A stretch of DNA of 64,000 nucleotides from Diphasiastrum complanatum. Taxonomy: Eukaryota > Streptophyta > Lycopodiopsida > Lycopodiales > Lycopodiaceae. The stretch covers positions 22,430,326-22,494,325 of the forward strand of contig CM055108.1 of the NCBI GenBank assembly GCA_029204225.1, given 5' to 3'. Positions within the stretch are counted from its first letter, which is position 1. Every line of letters starts with the position of its first letter. A model generated the notes under the pieces. That model did no database searches. It had not been told where the DNA came from and saw only the letters and a list, made by a program, of their open reading frames with translations. The position numbers were made by a program, and so were the translations under genes. This document shows positions 47,481-59,554 of the stretch, piece after piece.

Positions 47481-48105
47481 GATGAAAATGCTTTTGTCAT
47501 AGGTCACTTGGTTGGACATGCATGAATAAATCATTATGGTTTTCTCATAACACTAGCCATCAAGTTTTTTAGACATCTACTAGAGACATTGACCTAAGGA
47601 TGTGGACATTGCTTACTCACCTAGAGTTGTTTGTTAACACAAGTGTGTGCACATACAACAATGTAGAGCACAAAAAAAAACTAGTCGGTTTTTACCTACT
47701 CAATATACACAATTCTATGAATGTTATTTTGTTCACTCACACACTATAATTTTTGCAGGGATAGACTCATTGAAATTTTCTATTTTATTTTCCCAATTCA
47801 TTAATCTTAAGGGTAATAAACATGATGGCATTTTAACTCTTCAATTTGGTGCTTTTAAGAAATTAATAAACTTAGCAAGAAAGTAAACTACTTCTATACC
47901 AATCGAATTGATTTTAGTAAACATTATTTTCAAACTAGTTGTAACGATGTTGAGTATGTCTTCTTGCTTTGTTAAGTTTGCATACTTATTAACCTCCATG
48001 CATTACTAGTACTAATTGAACATCATGATCTTTGCTAGATGCTATGCATAGAAGGATTTTAAGATTTTAAGTCTACAATATCATCGAGGGTATGAATATT
48101 CATTT

Positions 48106-48192
<87 letters not shown>

Positions 48193-49060
48193 ATATTTTA
48201 TAACTTTTTGACTTTTTGATGCATTCTTGTTAAGAGAATAACAGAAAACCATTATGATGAATGCAAATATTTGCAATGATTGTGATAATAATCATGATCT
48301 ATTCATTGTTTTGACATTAAGTTCATAATACTTAACTAATCTATTGTGGTCCATGAGAACAAGATTTGTTAGATTGGATGAATTGGTGAACTTTATAGAA
48401 ATGTGCCTTGAGGGCTATATGATCATGACAAGACATTCTCATATCGTGAATGCTAAATCATGAATTTTGTGAATATTGAGTCAATCATGCCTTTTGCGAA
48501 TATCGAATTGTGACTTTCACAGGTTTTATGTCTTGAATCATAAAACAATGTGAATATCAAAGTATGAAGTTGTCCATACTCAATTTTAAAATCATTAGTA
48601 GTGATTGGTGAGATTCATTACTACTTCCACGAATGTTGATTGTGAAATCATAAGTAATGAATTGTGAAATTTGTGACCACTTTAGTTAATACAGATCGTG
48701 AGATTATTAATATTGAATCAATAAACTATCAACATTGCATTCTAAAAATGTGTGGCTACCTTTGTGAATACTAACTTTGGAATTATGACTTTCAATTGTG
48801 AGAATTGTGACTACTCTTATGAAATCATGATTGTAGCTTTTGATTGTGAAATACAGAATGTTCAATCACAATTTTGATTGAAATTGCAAAATAAAAACTT
48901 GAAATTTTAGAATCACAAAGTGAAATCATGAATAGAAAACATGAGTGCAATTGGGATACTAAAATTATGCTTAATTGATTCCATTTCCAAGTTTTCCATG
49001 TGAAAACATTGATATTCCTCCCTTTTAAGTTGTCATTGATGTTGGCGAATTGAACTTTAC
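47481..49060. other. AT-rich non-coding stretch
   Basis: Holds an (AC)n microsatellite at 48109-48190 and a field of diverged GTGAATATTGA / TGAAATCATGA words at 48430-48960, suggesting old short-period repeats. No gene. Confidence 0.45.
48109..48190. repeat. (AC)n microsatellite, about 82 bp
   Basis: Uninterrupted AC dinucleotides. Confidence 0.95.
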
Positions 49061-49074
49061 CTTTAAGAATAATG
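49061..49074. repeat. 14-bp direct repeat (left) flanking tRNA-like insert
   Basis: CTTTAAGAATAATG, identical to 49157-49170. Confidence 0.85.
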
Positions 49075-49156
49075 CTTCTTGGTTGTAAAGGGGGCTTGAA
49101 CCTGGGACCAAAGAAGCTTTGGATGCCAAGCTAACCAATTGAGCCAACCCTTGGAT
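49075..49156 (-). mobile_element. tRNA-like retroposed sequence, 82 bp
   Basis: On the minus strand it reads GGGTTGGCTCAATTGGTTAG (an A-box/D-arm look-alike), an anticodon-arm-like CATCCAAAGCTTCTTTGG, CCCAGGTTCAAGCCCCC (T-arm/B-box look-alike) and CAACC, which pairs with the 5' GGTTG. It is bounded by perfect 14-bp direct repeats, the mark of target-primed retroposition. It is either a processed tRNA pseudogene or the head of a tRNA-derived SINE without body or poly(A). The arms are imperfect, so it is not a working tRNA gene. Confidence 0.6.
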
Positions 49157-49170
49157 CTTTAAGAATAATG
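49157..49170. repeat. 14-bp direct repeat (right) flanking tRNA-like insert
   Basis: Partner of 49061-49074. Confidence 0.85.
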
Positions 49171-50490
49171 GTAATGCATAGGTTCAAATGATGTGCCATT
49201 GCAAAATCATTTATTTTAGAATATGTTTTACAGATTAAAGATGTTGCTCTTATTTTGGAATATTGATATCCTATTTTTGCATGAAAAATTTGTTAGACGT
49301 TGTATCACAAGAAACTATTGTTGCAACTTGCAACTAGTGGCGGGTGATATTTTCAACGAGGTTATGACTTTGTACAATTCGCAATTCTCGCAAATGTTGA
49401 CTAATCATAAGCAAATAAAGATTTTGAAAATTGTAACTATACATGACACACTTGTGATGTGATGTTGTGAAACACCCCCCAAAAACACCAAATCAATATC
49501 ATGATATTTACATAATAATTGACGTCTTCATTCATTATATGACTTGTTAGATAAGATTAACGTTAAACTAATATCATAAAGGGAGTGACATCATGAATGT
49601 GTAGTGATCGATCAAATATTGTTCAATTATGTTAGTAATATCGAATAGTACATTTAAAGACCTTGCCATTAAATTTTTTTTGGTATGTCATTATCCATTT
49701 GCACAATTTGAATCAAACTTTAGACCTTGAGATTAGAAAACAAAATGTCAACCACTATGCCATATTGTAGGATAGTTGTGTCTTGCCAAATGACTTGTTA
49801 CTTCTTATCCAATCTTAATCAATCAATTCTATATATCCATAATGGCAAAGCCTTTGTGGTACATCACAAGGTTCTTTGTTTTTGTACATATCCTTCCTTC
49901 CCTTTTGAAAAAAAAATGAAGTGACTCATGCTTGGCAAAAGTGCCTCAAATATCTCACTTCTGTTATGTGAAAGATACACTTGGTGCCAAAATAGGTAGG
50001 TTCTTGTAGTACATCATCACATGGTAGAATGCCTATTGTATACCTATCATGCACTATTAATGGTTAGACTCGAGACTCCATTCTCTATAGTATTGTTGTT
50101 GGAGCTTAATTCTTAAGGATGTTGTACATAAAATTTGGCCACTTGTACATAAATGATGTAAGATAAAACAACATGTCCTCCAATTTTTTCATCCCTTTGA
50201 GTTGAAGTGCATTGAGATACGTGCCATAGTTGAGTTGGATAAGACCACCTACCACATATTGCTTCATGCAAACTCGAATCCCAACTACAATACCTAGATG
50301 TCTTGTGCTCGGAAACTTCGCTTAGAGATCTACAATGTATACAAATCAACAATATGCAAAGCAAGGATCAGCAAAAAAATCTTAAATCTCACAATCAACC
50401 TCTAAGAATCAATAAAGCTTCACACTATTATCTTGTGCATTGACAGGGAGCCAATAATGACCCAGTCCATCCCTCATTAATACAATAAAA
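49171..50490. other. Non-coding stretch
   Basis: No gene or element recognised; short frames only. Confidence 0.45.
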
Positions 50491-50494
50491 CAAT

Positions 50495-50507
50495 CCCCCC
50501 CCCCCCC
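50495..50507. repeat. Poly(C) run
   Basis: 13 consecutive C; length is prone to sequencing error. Confidence 0.85.
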
Positions 50508-50519
50508 TTAACCGCATCA

Positions 50520-50800
50520 TACACCGTTGGATACTAGAAAGGCATCCATCACGTCACGTGGCAGACATCGAGTGGCAGCATTCTACTCCGTTGGCATTTT
50601 TATAACTATAAAATATTCATGGTGAGAAGACTTTTGCTTCGGACTTCAAACTAGGCATTCAATTCAGTTCAATCTTACCCTCTTTTTCTTCATCTGCTTC
50701 AAATCCTGGGCTTCTGTCTTCTCGCCAGAGCGGATCGATCCATTGCTTGCTCCATCCATGCCATAACATGATCCGGGAATGACTTTCACTGGTAAACTTC
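50520..50800 (+). promoter_or_regulatory. Promoter-like segment with G-box, TATA box and short leader
   Basis: G-box CACGTGGC at 50555-50562 and TATAAAAT at 50607-50614, followed after about 30 bases by a pyrimidine-rich leader (CCCTCTTTTTCTTCATCTGC). A possible short first exon ends CACTG|GTAAAC at about 50791. No coding exon of a matching gene was found downstream before the repeats, so this may be the orphaned 5' end of a broken gene or of a non-coding transcript. Confidence 0.4.
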
Positions 50801-50835
50801 AATTAAATTTTTGCTTTCTGTGATTTTTTAGAGCG

Positions 50836-52060
50836 ATGTTTTCTTTACGAGCAGATACATGGGCTCTGCTGATGTAGCTGGACAGTTCCTGGGATGATTA
50901 CTGCCCTTAGAATGTGCATGTTGAATAATTGAAGGATTCGTTTAATGTGATGTGGGTTTTTGTATGCCATCTTTTCACTTTGAATTCCAACTCCCACCTT
51001 ACAAACTCTATTCTTTTCAAGAATGCTTAATCAGCATTTTGCAGCAGAGCATCCCCCAAAAGAAGCTATTAGTTTTGCTCAATTCAGCCTTGATCATTGA
51101 GCCCAAAAACACTTTTTGAGCTTAGAATTGGGCATTGCTCAGTAGGTTCATGGAACAGGTCATTGTCTGTGCCTTTTTGTGAAGGGAAATGTTTTGTTTA
51201 GAAGCAGGTAAATGCCTCTGCTGTTGGAGCCGAACAGTTCATGGGATGATTAGTGTCACTGCAATGCACATGTTGATAAACTGAGGGATTTTTTAATCTG
51301 ACGTGGGTTTTATCATGCCCTCTTCTCACTTTTGAAACTGTTTAAGGTCATCAATTCAACTCCAATTTGACTGAGACTGTCCCTATTAAGGATTTAATCA
51401 GCATTTTGCAGCAAAGCATCCCCCAAAAGAAGCCATGAGTTAGGCTCAAATCAGCCCTGATCAATGAGCCCAATTTTTCCCCTTTAACTTATGATTGGGC
51501 ATTGCTCAATGGGTTCATGATTGATCAATTTTTGCTTTGTTTTTCTTTTGTGAAGGGAAATCTTTGTTCAGGAACACAAACATGTGCTCTGCTGTTGTAG
51601 CTGAAGGATTCAATGAATTATTAGTGCCGTGTGAATGTACATATTGATAAATTGAAAGATTTTTCTGATGTGGATTTCATTATGCTCTCTTGTCACTTTC
51701 GATATTATTTATGCTCAATTTTAACTCCCATTTCATAGACCCTATGTTTCTTAGGGATTTTGGCAGCAAAGCATCCCCAAAAGAAGCTACTAGTTTAGCT
51801 CAATTCAGCCCTGAGCTGAAAAGTGTTCTTTTTGGAACTTGTCATTGAGCATTATTCAATGGGTTCATGAAATTAGTCATTAGAATTGGATTCTATATTC
51901 AGGCTCAACACGTGTGTGCCCCATTATTTGGGCTACTTGCCCAATTGATATGTCCTCTATTATGCCCTCGTCTGACTTTTGATAGTATTTAAGCTCAATT
52001 CAACACCAATGTTGCAAAGATAATCAGCATTTCACCGCCAAGCATCAAATTATAGACTCA
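50836..52060 (+). repeat. Tandem array of about 355-367-bp units, 3 to 4 copies
   Basis: The landmark GCAGCA(G/A)AGCATC recurs at 51041, 51408 and 51763 (spacings 367 and 355), with a weakened fourth at about 52035. Each unit also holds CTCTGCTG, GGGATGATTA or a variant, TGTTGATAA, CATGCCCTCTTCTCAC or a variant, AGAAGC, CTCAATTCAGCC, GGGCATTGCTCA and GGGTTCATG. The units are diverged, so the array is old. Confidence 0.85.
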
Positions 52061-54256
52061 GTCTATGGATATTGTGTCAATGAAGAATAATTGTGTAAAA
52101 TAGACATAATCAAGCAATCTCCCATGAAGAATGACCAAGAGCACTGATATAATCAATGGCTAATGGTCTCCCACGAAGAGCCCAAATACCAATAAGCTGA
52201 ATAGTCAAGGAATTACTAATGTCCAAATGACAGCCCTATCTATACTATTTAGAGGCCCTTAGTGGAACCTTCTAGAGATTAGGACAACTTAGGGTACTTG
52301 GGTATGCCCTTAATGGTAACTGGCCCAATACCTAAAGATATACTAGGTAGGGGCTATTTCTAGTACATAGCTCTCCCCAACTTTATGGGGCTTACAAAAA
52401 ATTAGCAAACCGTAGAAAACTAGAAGAAAGGCCCCAATCAATAGCTTTGGTAATAGCCAATCGTCAAACTAGCTCAAAAGGAAATGCATGAGGGGAGAAT
52501 GCATGCACCGATGGAGATACTGAAGGAGACGACATAAGTCATCATAACAAGTATTCCAAAAGCAACACACACATCTACAAAGCATAGTACATCAATTGTA
52601 AATCATGCTACAAATTTATCTCTGATGTAGTTGACAACATGATACTACTGTAATCCTATGTATTTCAGATAAGGGAAAAATAAAGAAAACCAAAGCAATC
52701 ATGTACCTGGCTCAGGGCACTCTAATAGCCCAAGAATGCCATAAGAAAGTGTCATTGTGAAAGACCCCAACAAATGAGATATCTGAAGTTAGTCGAATGG
52801 CCTAGGAATACCACCGAAAAACGACGACTCGACAACCATAGCGGCAACTCAACAATATTATCAAAGGCTAAGTGATATGCAACAACCAAGAATGCTAGGA
52901 AACATGAAGCATAAATAGATCATATTGACAAACAATAGCTAGAATGGACATAAGCGTAGCAACAAGTTTGAGAGCCCAAGGAATCCATAAAAGCCCATGA
53001 ATGTAAAGTAGCAACATTGCAAGGTTCGTCAGGGCCCATGAATACAAGATGGCATCAAACTAGGGTATCCATAATGTCATGCCCATGACTGATTTCAGAT
53101 TGTTTATCCTGCTAGAGGTCAATAGGCCTACCTCGACCCGTAAGTTAATTATGATTGTGAGAGGTCTGGGACCCTCATGTGCATATGGTCATAATTAATG
53201 GTTGGAGGCCTAAACTCATGATGGTGGATTTTTATGGGTCTATCAGTGAGTCATAGGGAAACTGGATGACGTGGCCCAGTTAGGCTGCTGAGGTTTCATA
53301 GTGCACTACTAGTGGTGCATGGGCCTTGGAGGGTATAAGTATATCCATTGGGCTCTCATTCTTGTATATCTGGGTTTGGCAATGGTAGCAATATGTTGCC
53401 AAAGTGGCATCTCTCCTATTAGCATTGATTGGTAGATCCATAGCTTGGGGGCTAGATCCGTTCGATCTAGGTTTGGTTGGGTTGGTTTGACCACCATCCG
53501 GTTCCCTTTGGTTCTATGGTTTTCAGCATCCTAGTTTTAGATCCCCTGTCGAGGTCTTTATACATAATACCCATAAGTGTAAAGCACATGTGAATCTCTC
53601 TCACTGTGTGATACCATAACATGTGACACTATCTTATGTGCATCTCTCACATTGTGTGATACTATCACCCTCTCATCCTCACAATAAGACTCACCCTTGC
53701 TTGCAAAAGGAAGCTCACAAGGTGACTCGGAAGGATTCTCATCAATGTCACTCTTAATATTTATGACACTACTCTCATGTGTAGGATTCTCAAAAACAGA
53801 CGCAGAGATAGATGAATGTAAACAGCCACTCAGAGATAGATGAATGAAAATGAACATATGCATGCCATTTAGAATAAGTAGGACCACCTAAGAGGAAAAT
53901 TCTATTAGCAATATTTCTGGAATCAGTATAATGAGGACAAAGAGTGTCAAGGTAATATTGAAGACATGTCAATCATGTCTCAAACACACTCAGAAGTCAT
54001 ATTACCCTGACAAACATAGAAGAAAGATATAGAGAAACACTTGGTGAATTGACAAAAGAAGGAGACATAGGCACAATTTGAAATTCTTACGAGCACACAT
54101 GATATGTAAAACACATGAGCACACACAATACGTAAACACAATTTTTCTCTATTCTTCTTCTACGTCAAGAACAAACCAATCATGACAAAACAAGACGATG
54201 GATCGTAAAACTAAAAAGTATGTAAAACTATCAAAATGAAAAGAGAAGATCGAGTG
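52061..54256. other. Non-coding stretch, nothing recognised
   Basis: No supported gene, RNA or element. Local duplications of CTCTCACNNTGTGTGATA occur near 53600-53660. Confidence 0.45.
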
Positions 54257-55281
54257 TTTTACATTGGTTTGGCTTTTAACTCGATCTTATCAAAAGCTAG
54301 CAAAAATAAGTTCTTGTTTCAGAGCCCAAGCTCAGGCAGAGGAGACTGGTTATCATTGGAGTATTTTGTCCTGCCTGTCAGAGGACACTCAAGGTCGTTC
54401 TCTCTTGAAAGCACTCACACTCAAACAAAGATGCAAGCCACGAACATTCATTTACAGATTAGCATGCAGCCCAAATGAACATTCAACAGTTTCTACAGCT
54501 ACCTACTCTGAAAACGAACTGAAATCAGATCCTAAACATTCTAAAACTAAGCTACACCTGCATTAATCCACATAACTTAAACAAGAAACTAATCTACAGC
54601 ATTTTAGAAGTCCAAGAATCGAGAAACCAACCAGTCTTTTGATTCTTGGACATCCCAAGAACATCAAGAACTGGAATGTTGGAGGATATGCAAGACTTAT
54701 GCCACATTTCTAGCCTATTTAGTTTACCTGAATGCTGATTCCTACATTAATCCAAAAACAAGAAAAGAAAATCATGAATGCATCACTCAAGAAACAAGCA
54801 TGATCAAGGAGCTCAATGGATGCACCTAACTCGTGGAGGCTCTTCTCATTTCAGCATGGAGTCGATACAATACACAAGAAGCTCCTCTTCACAAAGAGGG
54901 AGTCTCTTAAATAAGCAAGAGAGCTCCTTAGGTGGCATCCTAGTGGCATTTCCACATTACACAAATTACAAGTGGAATAATGCTCTCCACTAGAGGTCAC
55001 CATCAAAAGGTGGCTCACTCTACTTTCTTTAAGAGGGGTCTACTTGCATTTATTACTTTGCCTAGAAATACTAGTTCCTACATGGTCATTCCATCTTCCG
55101 GGATTCACCATGAGGCTTACACAATTCTTGCTTGTCATTCCTAACTAGCATTTCTCGGCTCTCATACTTGGCTCTCAGTCTTGTTCGTCTTGTCTTCTCA
55201 GAGACCTCCTCGGTCTAAGGTGAGAGGTGCTCTTGGGTAGCTCTGGCCGAGCATCTTGGGGATTCATCAGAATCAGCCAAC
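54257..55281 (-). repeat. LTR, same family as 11020-12124 (minus); left edge approximate
   Basis: Parallels 11120-12124 almost phrase by phrase (GATGCAAGCCACGAACATTC, GGATATGCAAGACTTA, AAGAGGGAGTCTCTTAAATA, GAGACCTCCTCGGTCTAAG) and ends AATCAGCCAACA at 55281. It abuts a plus-strand gypsy integrase fragment. The expected TSD partner of TCAGA was not found on the left. Confidence 0.75.
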
Positions 55282-55960
55282 ATCAGACTGAGAGAGTCAA
55301 CCAAACTTTAGAAGATATGCTTAAGGAATATGTGAGTAAGAAGTAGACGCAGTGGGAGAAATATTTGCCACTGAAGGAATTTGCTTACAATAATAAGAAG
55401 AATGTCAGCACAAAGATGAGTCCTTTCGAGCTGAACTATGGTTTTAACCCTGCTAGTCCTGTTACGATAGGAATTCCTCAAAAAGTGCCTAGTGCTGAAT
55501 TTCTAATTCAAATGAGTGAAATGTTGGAGTTAACTAAAGGAAATATAAGATAGAGGCGATGGATCAAGCTAAGTCTTTTGCCGATCAGAATCGCACACCA
55601 AGAGAGTTCGAGGAAGGGGACATGGTGTTCCTTCGAATGCCAGAAAATGTTACAAGCTATCCCCGCGTTACTATGGACCCTGGAAAGTTGTCCAAAAGAT
55701 AAGTGATGTTGCTTATAAATTAGCTTTATGTGAAACTTGTAAAGTGCATCCTGTCTTTCATGTTTCTAGGTTAAAAAGAGTTTTTTACATGACAGTGATA
55801 ACTTGTTGGTTGATGATTTATGTGATTTTTAAGAGCAGCAAGAGGTCATTCATGGGCCGACAAAGATATTGGATAGGTGGGAGAGGTGTCTGCGTAATAA
55901 TCGCTTGATCCTAGAATATTTGGTTGCTTGGCATGGTAGGCCTCTTACAGATGCTACTTG
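55282..55960 (+). pseudogene. Gypsy chromovirus integrase C terminus and chromodomain remnant
   Basis: Starts at TERVNQTLEDML (carrying the catalytic-Glu motif), then LPLKEFAYNNKKNVSTKMSP, FELNYGFNPASPVTIGIP, a stop at about 55551, FEEGDMVFLRMPENV, YYGPWKVVQKISDVAYKLAL, CKVHPVFHVSRLKRV and a chromodomain-like ILDRWERCLRNNRLILEYLV. Everything before the integrase Glu is missing. Related to, but not the same as, the element at 61.8-64 kb. Confidence 0.82.
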
Positions 55961-56109
55961 ACTTGAGACAGGATGTTGCCAAGTGGCAAAGGTTGGCTTT
56001 CCATGGTTTGCCATGTGTCAACGCGAGGAAGGGTCAGGGCTTAGGGGTGCTTGAGGAGGGTGGATATGTGAGCCTAGGGTTAGCAGGCTCGCTTTCTATT
56101 AAGCTATGG

Positions 56110-58240
56110 TTGGGAGGAGATTGAGTAGCCAGCTCCCGCACCCATCCCTCTTCAATCCTGGGTTGACTATGCAACCAACCTATATACAACTGCTCACCCT
56201 TCCATCTCTCTTTCTTCTCGTCCTACCCACTGTGACCTCTTTGCTCCTGACATGGTTGAAGCCACCATCTGCAAACTCAAAAACAATCATACGTCTGACG
56301 TTGACCTCCTTTCAGCCGAGCTCCTCAAACCAGTTGCCAAACTCGCCTCCCCTTTCCCGGCCCGCTGTTTCAACTGCTCTGTCGTTAATGGTTTCCCCAT
56401 ACCTCGGGCTACCAATCTCCTTCACCCCATTCTTAAAGCAGGTGATGCCATGAATGTCCACAACTATCGCACTATTATGATTGATCATACCATGGCCAAG
56501 TTGTACGCGACTATTCTCCAAAACTTCGTTACGGCAGAGGCTGATTTTCGACTATTGTATGCAACTAGCCAGGCTGGCTTCCACTGGGGTTATAGCACTC
56601 TTGATCATGTCCTCACCCTACGTACTATCATTGAGGAGGCAAAGCATATGGGCAAGAAGGTATTTGCTTGTTTCGTTAATCTCTCTAAGGCCTTTGATAC
56701 TATTCTCCTTCATCTTTTGATCAGCAGACTACGCCAGGTTGGCTTTTCTGACTCTATTTTCGCGGCAGTGGTTGCTCTGTATGAGAGAGAGCTGGGTACT
56801 GATTTGTCTTAGCCCATCCGTAGCACTGTTGGTGTCAAGCAAGGCTGTCCACTGTCCCCTCCGCTGTTTGCACTTTATATCGATGATCTTGAGCGCCTCA
56901 TTCGTGAAGAAGGTGGAGATGGTTTCCCGCTGGCTCATTTGCTCATCCCCATTATGCTTTATGCTGAGGACATTGTCCTGCTTTCTCCCTCACCAGAAGG
57001 GTTGCAATGTCACTTACAGGTCTTACATCGGTTTTATGCTGCTTGGGGTCTCTCTGTTAACTTAAAAAAGACGAAGATCATGATTTTCAACACCAATCGA
57101 CAGAGCCTTTACAATTATCAATTCTTCTATGACGGCCAGGGAGTTGACATTGTTGCCTCTTATACGTACTTGGGAGTCCTGTTTACTGCGCCCCTTCTTG
57201 GTTTCCGCCAGGCTACATTTGCGCACATGTCCTCCGGTCTTTCAGCATTGGTCCAGTTCGAGCGTGGTTGTACAATGAATCATATTTTTGATCCCGCTAC
57301 TAGATGCCAGTTGTTTCACACATGGGTGGTTCCAGCAGTGATGTATGCCTCCAAGATCTGGTTGCCAGGACTTTCTCTTTGGGACTGGGCAGGTTCCAGC
57401 ATTCAGGCCACTATGTTGGGTCGCATGATACGTGCCAAGACTACCACCCCTCATGATATCCTATGTGCTAAGTTTGCTACTCCTCTGATCTTCCTTGAGG
57501 GTTGTTTTTGCCATATTCTTTTTTTTCAGCGGATTCAGGAGATTCATGCATCTCACCTGGATAGATACATAGTTGCTACGGTTACTTCTTCACGTGTCCT
57601 AGCTGATTCCCATGCCAAGCTCTCCTAGTACCTACCAGTAGGCGTCTAATCTCTTACGACATCTGGGCATCTCTATCATGGATCTTCCTCGTGGTATTCA
57701 TATATCTGAGGTTATTTATTTCGTCGATATATGCAGCAAACTTGGAGCTCCCTCCCACCTTTCCGCACTCGACTGAGCTATTACCAGGCACACTTCCTCT
57801 CTATGGATCCTTCTCGTTTGCCATTGTTGTCGCTCTCTCTCTCAAGCCCCTATTACACGGCCTATGCTATCATCTAAGGCAGTTGCGCATTTCCTCTCAT
57901 CAGCTTGCTATTGAGGCTGGTCGTGCATGGGATATCCCCCGGGAGCGTCGTCTATGTCGCTTGTGCTCGTTGCAGGAGGTGGAAGATGAAGCCCAATTCC
58001 TCCTCAGACATCCGTTGTATTATGAGATATGGGGGAGGTATTATTGTCTCTTTCGCGTTGACCCGCATACACTTCGTAGTTTTGTCTCCTATCCTGATGC
58101 TCGTTGCTTGGGACTTCTTGTTCGTGAGATGCTCTCTTCGTCAGTCTCATTTGCCTGTACCAGATCACCTGGGGTTAGACTGCCAGCAGCTGCTTCTCAT
58201 TGGCTTCTTTCGGACTTGAGTACATGCTGATGACTTCGAC
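56110..58240 (+). pseudogene. LINE (L1-type) reverse transcriptase half
   Basis: In shifting frames: SWVDYATNLY lead-in, SDVDLLSAELLKPVAKLASP, NYRTIMIDHTMAKLYATILQ, SQAGFHWGYSTLDHVLTLRT, KVFACFVNLSKAFDTI (DLxKAFD box with Asp replaced by Asn), VKQGCPLSPPLFALYIDDLE, MLYAEDIVLLS (YADD box reads YAED) and SYTYLGVLF. The C-terminal ERRLCRLCSLQEVEDEAQFL zinc-knuckle region is at about 57940-58010. It is a target-primed RT. The stop at 56810-56812 and the YAED change argue it is dead. Confidence 0.85.
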
Positions 58241-58507
58241 GATGCGATTCCTATCCCTGTGCCACCGCAAAAAGCCCAGATGTAGTCGCCACTTGCCTCC
58301 ATTAGGGCTCATTGTACACTCCACTCAACGGACACTTCACACTTACTTTCGCTAATATGCACTTATTCTCCACTTGGCCTGGGTTGTGGGCATTGGTACT
58401 TTTTCTATAGTTCTTATGTTATACCTGGATGATGCTCCCGCTGTTGCTTGTACATATTTTCTTGGATTTATGCACCCACGGGTGCCCAAAAGACATTAAT
58501 AAAGTTA

Positions 58508-58535
58508 TCTCTCTCTCTTTCTCTCTCTCTCTCTC
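58508..58535. repeat. (TC)n microsatellite at LINE junction
   Basis: CT-rich tract just after AATAAAGTTAT, at the boundary between the RT half and the next LINE 5' half. Confidence 0.85.
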
Positions 58536-58540
58536 AGCAA

Positions 58541-59458
58541 TAGTGCTCCTCCCTTTCTCCCTCAGCGATGCTGCTCCACGCAGGTTCCAGCCTTGACCGC
58601 CCTGGTTCGCACCCAGGTCCGCTCCGTTCTGGTCCGTTGCACTCAGTTCCTCCCTATCCCAGGTCGCCCTACCCTCCTCGTGTACTGGCCTCCATGCCTC
58701 TTGCTATGGCCCCAAACAAAAAGGAGGGGCATCCTTCGCCCCCCTCTTCTCCTGTTTCTGCTGGCCAGTCATCTTCTGCTAACTAGTCATCCACTTACAT
58801 TGCCTTGCCCGAGGTGAATGCACCAGTTCCGATAGTATCTTCTACAGACTCCTACCTTGCCTGTCATATCCCTGCACAACAATTACAACCTCGCAGCTTA
58901 TCCGACTCTGAATCTCTTAACAACTACTTACAACATTAGTTCAAAGAAGTGTTTCAATTTATCGAGAAATTGCAGCTACAAAATCAGATGCTTCATGGAG
59001 AACTTATCAGGGTCAGTCTTCAAAATAAGGATTTACAAAGCACTATCGACATGATGAAAGTGAAAGGGATGCAGGATCTTCATTCGTAGCAAGATGTGGA
59101 AAGTAAAATCTCGTCTTTGGCAAAGGAAGTGGAAGAAACTCGTACTTGGGCTTCGGTTCTTAAGCAAGATGGTAATTCCTCTAACCAAGTTCAGCCTTCG
59201 TTAGTGAATTCTGCCTTACAGTATGTTTCTACAGAACAAGAGAGAAGAGACAAGATTGAGGGATTTGACACTGCTTGGCGGAGCAAATTTGATGATAAGG
59301 TCTTATTCATAGAGTTTCGTTCCATTGAACAACGCAAAGCTGCTTTACGCCTTCGAGCTAAGCTCAAAGGTTCTTTTATTTTTATGGATGAAGATCTAAC
59401 ACACACACAATGGCAAGCGAGGAAATTGGTCATTCATGAGGCCAATTATAGGAATTAA
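58541..59458 (+). pseudogene. LINE 5' region and ORF1-like
   Basis: A GC-richer leader (58560-58860) precedes an ORF1-like frame ending at 59458: ISSLAKEVEETRTWASVLKQ (coiled-coil like), DGNSSNQVQPSLVNSALQYV, WRSKFDDKVLFIEFRSIEQR and KAALRLRAKLKGSFIFMDED. This has the VLFIEF/R-LKG layout of plant L1 ORF1 RNA-binding domains. A stop at 59088-59090 interrupts an otherwise longer frame. ORF1 proteins bind LINE RNA. Confidence 0.65.
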
Positions 59459-59554
59459 AGAGTGGTCTTTATTGAAGGCAAACCTAAATTCTACGATAAG
59501 ATTTTACAATAGGAAGTCGGAGATCCTGGCCACAACAGCCCGAGATCACCTCAG

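Noticed and set aside
48109..48190. Possible CRISPR-like or satellite array
   Set aside because: It is a plain AC dinucleotide microsatellite. No CRISPR arrays are expected or seen in this plant DNA.
49085..49152. Functional tRNA gene
   Set aside because: The T-arm does not pair properly and the anticodon arm is imperfect; the flanking direct repeats point to a retroposed copy.
56106..57065. Additional overlapping frames such as 56106-56453 and 56739-57065
   Set aside because: They are alternative-frame shadows of the LINE reverse transcriptase.
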